Made by a program: the position numbers and the translations under genes
Shown: piece by piece, positions 59,377 to 64,000 of the stretch
Position numbering within the stretch: the first letter of the stretch is position 1
Layout: every line of letters starts with the position of its first letter
Source of the DNA: JAYZDK01 sp964604165
GTDB lineage: Bacteria > Myxococcota_A > UBA796 > CAJQPC01
Direction: 5' to 3'
NCBI GenBank assembly: GCA_964604165.1
Contig: CAZRYF010000004.1
Span: 62,001 to 126,000 of the forward strand
DNA length: 64,000 bases
The notes under the pieces: generated by a model
Seen by the model: only the letters and a program-made list of their open reading frames with translations
The model's database searches: none
What the model was told of the DNA's origin: nothing

Positions 59377-60468
59377 CTACCTCTCCGGGGACAGGAAGCG
59401 CCGGAAGAGTTGGTAGGACTCCGCCAACAACCCGACGTCCGCAGTCTCCCCGGCCTGGTGGGCCTGAGCCGAGTTCCCGGGGCCAAAGTTCACCGCATCC
59501 ACCCCCACCTGAGCCAGGCGAGCCACATCGGTCCATGCCTGCTTGGAGGTCACAGCGACCCCGGTCTGGGCCACAAACTCCTGGAAGTGAAGATTGTCGG
59601 TGACCACCCTTCCAGCCGGAGACTGATCCACGAAGACCACCTCGGCCCGGCCAGCCACCAGGGACTCCACCTGGGCACAGGCCTCTTCCAGGGTCCGATT
59701 CGGGGCAAACCGGTAGTTCAAGTTCAGATCGAAGCTCTCCGGCACCACGTTTCGTGCCCGGCCGCCTTCGGCCAAGGTGATGCTCATGACCTCCTTGAAG
59801 ATGTGTCCGCCACAATCCACTTCCCGGGGGGCAAGCCTCGACAGATCCAGCAGCAGACTTCCCGCCTTGTGCACGGCATTGTCTCCCTGCCAGGGCCGTG
59901 CAGAGTGGGCAGATCGGCCGTGAAAGGTGACCCGGGCGTGCAAGGTGCCCACACACCCAACCTGGACCACGTTGTCAGACGGCTCCAGGCAGAAGGCGAG
60001 GTCCACGTCCTTGAGCCAGTCAACGGCCTCGAGCAGCGGGCCCAGCCCGCTCCCGTCAAAGGGGCCCTCCTCCGCATCGTAAAAGACCCAGGCCAGGTCA
60101 TAATCCAGGGCCTTCAGGTCCAGGTCTTCTGCGAGGGCCAACATGACCGCCACCCCCCCTTTCATGTCCGAAGATCCCAACCCCAGTACCTGGCCTCCAA
60201 GCAACGATGGCACCGGGTCCCCCGGATGGGGTGGAACCGTATCCGTATGACCCACAAACGCGATCTTCGGCCGGCCGATCCAGGGTCCCCGGACCGCAAG
60301 GCTCCGCCCGACACGGGTGACCTCCAAGCCGCCAATCGAGGCAAGCCGCGACTCCAGGTCGACACAGATGGCCTCCTCATCCCCGGTGACCGAGTCGATT
60401 CGGCACAGATCGAGGGTGAGATTCGCCAGCCGATCGGCCAGAGAGTCAGACGGAGACGGAGAAAGCAC
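59377..60468 (-). CDS. dapE: Succinyl-diaminopimelate desuccinylase
   Basis: A 363-residue M20-family zinc amidohydrolase that releases succinate from N-succinyl-LL-diaminopimelate on the way to lysine and peptidoglycan. It has metal-binding GHTDTVPPHPGD, SSDMKGG with the bridging Asp, YDAEEGPFDGSG with the Glu pair, and GPGNSAQAHQAGETADV with the last His. The M20 dimerisation domain begins at RVTFHGRSAHSARPWQG. The GTG at 60468 is preferred, overlapping the dapD end by 23 bases; an ATG at 60534 would overlap it by 89. It works directly on the product line of dapD. Confidence 0.9.
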   Translation of the reverse strand: MLSPSPSDSLADRLANLTLDLCRIDSVTGDEEAICVDLESRLASIGGLEVTRVGRSLAVRGPWIGRPKIAFVGHTDTVPPHPGDPVPSLLGGQVLGLGSSDMKGGVAVMLALAEDLDLKALDYDLAWVFYDAEEGPFDGSGLGPLLEAVDWLKDVDLAFCLEPSDNVVQVGCVGTLHARVTFHGRSAHSARPWQGDNAVHKAGSLLLDLSRLAPREVDCGGHIFKEVMSITLAEGGRARNVVPESFDLNLNYRFAPNRTLEEACAQVESLVAGRAEVVFVDQSPAGRVVTDNLHFQEFVAQTGVAVTSKQAWTDVARLAQVGVDAVNFGPGNSAQAHQAGETADVGLLAESYQLFRRFLSPER

Positions 60469-61255
60469 GAAGCACGTCGTTGAGAGAGGTCTTTCGGTCT
60501 GTGGACTCTTTGCGTTGGCCAATGATAAGAGCACAAGACATGCCGTAGGAGCCCGCCGGGAATTCCTTTTGTCGCGTGCCGGGCACGACCACGGAGCGGG
60601 CCGGAACTCTTCCGGTGTGGACCACCTCTTCGGGACCGGTCACATCGATGATTCGGGTAGAAGCGGTCAGCACCACGTTTGCACCGAGAACCGCCTCTTC
60701 TTCCACCAAGACGCCCTCCACCACAATGGACCGGGATCCGATGAAGGCTCCATCCTCAATGATGACCGGTTGGGCCGAGGGCGGCTCCAACACGCCGCCA
60801 ATGCCCACGCCCCCCGAGAGGTGCACCCCGGCCCCAATCTGTGCGCAGCTTCCCACGGTGGCCCATGTGTCCACCATGCTCCCCGCCCCCACCCGGGCGC
60901 CAATGTTTACGTATCCGGGCATGACCACGCAACCGGGTTCCAAAAAAGCACCATACCGAACGGTTCCTGGCGGCACGACCCGCACCCCTTGTGCCTCCAG
61001 GTTGGTCTTCAGAGGCACCTTGTCGTGGTACTGGAAAGGCCCCATCTCCACCACCTCCATGGGGGCATGGCGAAAGTAGAGCAGAATCCCCAACTTCAAC
61101 CAGTCATGGACCATCCATGCACCGGCCTGCTTTTCCGCGACCCGCACCCGTCCCATGTCCAGGAGCTCCACCACAGTAGCGGCAGCCGCGAGGGACTCCG
61201 CCTCGGACAACTCCCCGGCCCAAGCTGCCCGAACCTGTCGTTCCAGCCCTTCCAT
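60446..61255 (-). CDS. dapD: Tetrahydrodipicolinate N-succinyltransferase
   Basis: A 269-residue left-handed beta-helix acyltransferase that succinylates tetrahydrodipicolinate. Hexapeptide-repeat turns are clear (RYGAFLEPGCVVMPGYVNIG, GARVGAGSMVDTWATVG, IGAGVHLSGGVGIGG), and DNA signals match: the ATG at 61255 has AAGGAGG upstream. The longer in-frame opening to 61582 runs antisense through mltG and is rejected. It heads the minus-strand unit with dapE and diverges from mltG, with 65 bases between them. Confidence 0.93.
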   Translation of the reverse strand: MEGLERQVRAAWAGELSEAESLAAAATVVELLDMGRVRVAEKQAGAWMVHDWLKLGILLYFRHAPMEVVEMGPFQYHDKVPLKTNLEAQGVRVVPPGTVRYGAFLEPGCVVMPGYVNIGARVGAGSMVDTWATVGSCAQIGAGVHLSGGVGIGGVLEPPSAQPVIIEDGAFIGSRSIVVEGVLVEEEAVLGANVVLTASTRIIDVTGPEEVVHTGRVPARSVVVPGTRQKEFPAGSYGMSCALIIGQRKESTDRKTSLNDVLRAFSVSV

Positions 61256-61320
61256 GGGGGCCTCCTTCCGCGGGGCACATAACCGGATACTTCTCCTGGG
61301 AAGGAGGTTGGAGAAGTCCC

Positions 61321-62304
61321 ATGTTCGCCTTTCTGACCACCTGCCTGCTCTCCTGTTCCATGCTGGAGGCCCGCTTCGACACGCCCGTCGACGAAAGCGA
61401 CGACACCCGGGTGGTCTTCGAGGTGCCCAGGGGCGCCACCGCGCACTCCATCGGTCCGCGGCTTGAAGAAGGCGGTTTTGTCTCAAATGGCCTGGAGTGG
61501 CGTCTCTTTCTGAAGATTCGCAAGACAGGCAGCTGCCTGAAGGCAGGCCGCTTTGAGATCTCGCGATCCATGTCCTTGCCACAGATCATGTCGGCGCTCT
61601 GTGGAGTGCCCCTGTCCGATTCTGAGCCCTTCACCGTGGTGGAGGGCTGGCGAATTCGGGAGATTGATCAAGCCCTGACCGAGAGGGGTTGGACCACCCC
61701 CGGTGAATACTCCAGAGCGGCCATGAACCCCAGCCGCTTCAAGCTGCCCGATGGACTCACCGGTGTTGAGACCCTGGAAGGCCTGCTCTTTCCGGACACC
61801 TACCAGGTGGAACCCGACCGATTCGATGTCAGCCGGTTCATTCAGCGGCAGGTCGATGCCTTTCAGGATCGCTTTGTGGAGCCCTCAGACACGGCGGTGA
61901 ACACCCGAGGCCTCTATCCCCTGGTGATCATGGCGAGCCTCCTTCAGCGAGAAGAACCCAAGGCGGAGAACATGCCCCTTGTGGCCGGGGTGCTGTGGAA
62001 GCGCCTGGACAACCAGTGGAACCTGGGCGTGGATGCCACCTCTCGGTACACCCTGCAGATTTGGAACGATCGGCGAGCCTTTCTCAAGAAGCTGCGAGAC
62101 CCCAACGATGTCTACAACACGCGCCTGAGACCGGGGCTCCCCCCGACCCCCATCGGAAATCCAGGCATTGACGCCCTGGAGGCCGCCTTGTCCTCTCGAG
62201 AGAGCGGCTACTGGTACTACCTGCATGACGGCACCGGACAGATTCACCTGTCCCGATCTGCCAAAGAGCACGAAGCCTTCCGCAAGCGCTACAACGTGTA
62301 TTGA
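61321..62304 (+). CDS. mltG: Endolytic murein transglycosylase MltG
   Basis: A 327-residue YceG/MltG protein that cuts nascent glycan strands and limits their length. It has a LysM-like N-terminal domain (VVFEVPRGATAHSIGPRLEE), then LEGLLFPDTYQV, VIMASLLQREEPKAENM with the catalytic Glu, and YNTRLRPGLPPTPIGNPGI. Known MltG proteins have an N-terminal transmembrane anchor. This one begins MFAFLTTCLLSCSM, a short signal with a possible lipobox (LLSC), so it may be a lipoprotein. GGAGG lies upstream of the ATG. It diverges from dapD. Confidence 0.92.
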   Translation: MFAFLTTCLLSCSMLEARFDTPVDESDDTRVVFEVPRGATAHSIGPRLEEGGFVSNGLEWRLFLKIRKTGSCLKAGRFEISRSMSLPQIMSALCGVPLSDSEPFTVVEGWRIREIDQALTERGWTTPGEYSRAAMNPSRFKLPDGLTGVETLEGLLFPDTYQVEPDRFDVSRFIQRQVDAFQDRFVEPSDTAVNTRGLYPLVIMASLLQREEPKAENMPLVAGVLWKRLDNQWNLGVDATSRYTLQIWNDRRAFLKKLRDPNDVYNTRLRPGLPPTPIGNPGIDALEAALSSRESGYWYYLHDGTGQIHLSRSAKEHEAFRKRYNVY

Positions 62305-62311
62305 GAGGGTC

Positions 62312-63415
62312 TCAACCGGTTCGAGGCCAGGTGTTTTCTTTGTGCTCGAACCATGTGGCCTCGTGAACCGGCTCTCCGGTTACGGGTTTCAGCTCACTCA
62401 GACCGTAGCGCCGCTGGTACTGGGACGTAGGCCCCTCACAGATCCGCGTGAACTTGCAAGACGCACAGGCGCTGTTCATCCGCGATTCTCGGATTTCGTC
62501 GCAGATCATGCGGCGGACCTCTTCGGCTCCGCCCAGGTTGTGGATGTCCACCTGCTTCATTCGCTGGGTGGCTTCCAGGCCCCACTCCCACGGGTCGTAC
62601 TGGGTCTGGTAGTAGTTGATGCAGTTCTTGTCGAAGCCAAACTCCGAGGCCACGCAGAAGGGGAAATACCGAACATTCACCTCAAAGCCCGCGGACTCCG
62701 CAATCTCCACAGCATTCCCCACAAAGGGCGCAAGCTCCGTCATCTTGACCTGAAAGTCGATGGAGTCCATGCCGTCCCAGGCCCCAAAGGGATTGAACTG
62801 GATCATGTTCCAGGCAGTGGGCGCATGGTTGTCCGCCAACCACTGGGCCATTTCTGGAAGAATCTTGAAGTTGTGGGCCTGCAAGGTGGTGTTGAACCGA
62901 ACGGGTCGCTCCATGTAGGAGAGTCCCTCCAGGAGGCGCTTGAAGCCTCCCTCACCGCTTCCCTTTCGATTCACGACGGCCTTGTCATGGGCATCTCCCA
63001 GCCCATGAAGGCTGATGAGCCAGTCATCGAGTCCTGCTTCTTCGACCTCCCGAACCTTCTTCTCAGAACAGTTCTGTCCGTGGCTGATCAGGGTGGGCCG
63101 CAGGCCAATGTTGGCGCAGTGTTCCACGACCTGGCCCAGCTTCGGGTAAATCGTGGGCTCCCCGCCGCTGATGTCGCAGGCGTCCAGGCCGTACACCCAT
63201 CGAAACCGGTTCGCGATCATGAGAATCGTGTTCAGATCAAAGAAGACCAGGTCCGGTTGGTAGGCGTAGTAGCAGAACTTGCAGGCCTTGTCACAAGGGC
63301 CACCGTTCTCCCCCAAAAACAGCCAGCCACGACCGGTAGGCCGATCGTGGGGGCGGTAGATGGGACGGGAAAAGTCTGTAAACCGGGGTTGGATTTGGCG
63401 GGACTGAGCGCTCAT
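62312..63415 (-). CDS. Radical SAM protein with C-terminal Cys motif
   Basis: A 367-residue enzyme with the cluster motif CDKACKFC (CxxxCxxC) near residue 41, DISGGEPTIYPKLGQ as the GGE motif, and a C-terminal CASCKFTRICEG segment that may hold an auxiliary cluster. The spacing resembles MoaA/SPASM-like anaerobic-maturase proteins, but no substrate can be assigned. Its ATG overlaps the stop of the GT2-type gene by four bases, so the two probably belong to one biosynthetic operon that continues beyond the window edge. Confidence 0.82.
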   Translation of the reverse strand: MSAQSRQIQPRFTDFSRPIYRPHDRPTGRGWLFLGENGGPCDKACKFCYYAYQPDLVFFDLNTILMIANRFRWVYGLDACDISGGEPTIYPKLGQVVEHCANIGLRPTLISHGQNCSEKKVREVEEAGLDDWLISLHGLGDAHDKAVVNRKGSGEGGFKRLLEGLSYMERPVRFNTTLQAHNFKILPEMAQWLADNHAPTAWNMIQFNPFGAWDGMDSIDFQVKMTELAPFVGNAVEIAESAGFEVNVRYFPFCVASEFGFDKNCINYYQTQYDPWEWGLEATQRMKQVDIHNLGGAEEVRRMICDEIRESRMNSACASCKFTRICEGPTSQYQRRYGLSELKPVTGEPVHEATWFEHKENTWPRTG

Positions 63416-64000
63416 CGGTTCACCTCGATGTCCAGGAGGGAGAGCCGGGTGTCCCCGTACTTCTCCACCAGCTTTTCCGTGTTTCCTTCCAGGAGACCTT
63501 CAAAATCGTACTTGCTGAAGGTCTGGCTTCCCTCGTGGTGGATCCAGACGCTCTGGGCCACCACCACGTCCCATCCGGCTTCCCTTACGCGCAGGGACAA
63601 GTCCGTGTCCTCGCTGTTTCCGGGTTCGAACCGCTCATCGGCAAGCCAGCCAACGGCCTCCAGGGCCGATCGACGGAACATCACCGCAAAGGAGACCACC
63701 ACCGGGATTCGAGGAGTGCCTCGTTTTCCCTGGGCGCCATCCTCGCGGCTGAACTCGCGCATGTAGGTCTCGGGGCAAGCCTCGATGTGCTGGCCCCCGC
63801 ACACGTAGTCCGTCACGGCGCCCGCGCAGCCCACCGTGGGGTCCTTGAAACAAGCAATCCATCGCTCGAGCCAGCTGGGATCCTCCGCAGGTGGGGCTGC
63901 ATCATTGTCCATGAGGATGACAAACTCGTGGGGCTCCAGGGCCGCCAGGACCATGCCGGCGTTGATCCCCCGGCAGGAGCCGAGGTTGCTGGGAAAGCGC
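63412..64000 (-). CDS. GT2-type glycosyltransferase, 5' end outside the window
   Basis: 196 codons are visible, open to the window edge, so the start is missing. The first visible residues, RFPSNLGSCRGINAG, are the typical NxGxxxGxNxG segment of rhamnosyl/GT2 transferases. FVILMDNDAAP is the metal-binding DxD region, FRRSALEAVGWLADERF the acceptor loop, and EDTDLSLRVREAGWDV the ED catalytic base motif. It transfers a sugar from a nucleotide donor to an unknown acceptor and is followed by the overlapping radical SAM gene. Confidence 0.88.
   Translation of the reverse strand, partial: RFPSNLGSCRGINAGMVLAALEPHEFVILMDNDAAPPAEDPSWLERWIACFKDPTVGCAGAVTDYVCGGQHIEACPETYMREFSREDGAQGKRGTPRIPVVVSFAVMFRRSALEAVGWLADERFEPGNSEDTDLSLRVREAGWDVVVAQSVWIHHEGSQTFSKYDFEGLLEGNTEKLVEKYGDTRLSLLDIEVNR

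Noticed and set aside
57849..59603. 584-codon plus-strand open frame
   Set aside because: Antisense to the GT39-type membrane protein; hydrophilic, Gln/Arg/Pro-rich translation without domains.

Overview
The window is a GC-rich, densely packed bacterial chromosome segment with no phage, IS element, rRNA operon or CRISPR array. It most probably comes from a Myxococcota (deltaproteobacterial-type) genome. The evidence is a MYXO-CTERM-like C-terminal sorting tail on the Asp-box protein ending at 46417, MopE-type metal-binding repeats (18193-19302, 53637-56987), a parA-parB-bactofilin operon of the kind known in myxobacteria, a PEGA-domain pseudokinase, and many lipoproteins with Asp-Thr-Gly linkers. 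A 54-base run of N lies at 42786-42839.

Layout. 1-542: the 3' end of a tRNA-Pro gene followed by two identical 168-bp tandem repeats that each carry pieces of that tRNA. 543-3419: a methyltransferase, then def-fmt-rpe on the minus strand. 3453-9616: a PLP aminotransferase, a radical SAM enzyme, and a GldF/GldG/DUF4340 membrane unit with no ATPase gene beside it. 9692-16577: an outer-membrane protein with an Arg-rich repeat, a GT51 glycosyltransferase fused to an AsmA-like region, a tandem universal stress protein, arginine deiminase and moaC. 16661-29261: a B12-type radical SAM protein, uvrB, a secreted PI-PLC-like lipoprotein encoded with a STAND/TPR ATPase, a pseudokinase and uvrC. 29275-37149: a sirtuin, the lipoprotein-processing pair lspA-lgt, comEC and several lipoproteins.

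37124-48770 is the origin-type block. It holds mnmG-rsmG and the operon parA-parB-bactofilin-lipoprotein-udk. These two conserved pieces are separated by about 6 kb of surface-protein genes (an alpha/beta hydrolase, a CRTAC1-like FG-GAP protein, an Asp-box protein). Two perfect 16-bp parS palindromes and one 14-bp derivative lie in or beside this insert, one of them inside rsmG.

48829-57813 contains a GT39-type membrane glycosyltransferase, an FG-GAP lipoprotein with a translationally coupled small membrane protein, an RluD-type pseudouridine synthase and a 1116-residue MopE-repeat lipoprotein. 57004-61255 is a minus-strand unit dapD-dapE-GT39-rhomboid, diverging from mltG. The right edge has a radical SAM gene overlapped by a truncated GT2 glycosyltransferase.

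Themes: envelope building (dapD/dapE, GT51, mltG, lgt, lspA, GT39 pair), chromosome segregation (parABS, bactofilin), nucleotide excision repair (uvrB, uvrC), and an unusually large set of exported proteins of unknown function. Adjacent genes often overlap by the four bases ATGA, so translational coupling is common here.
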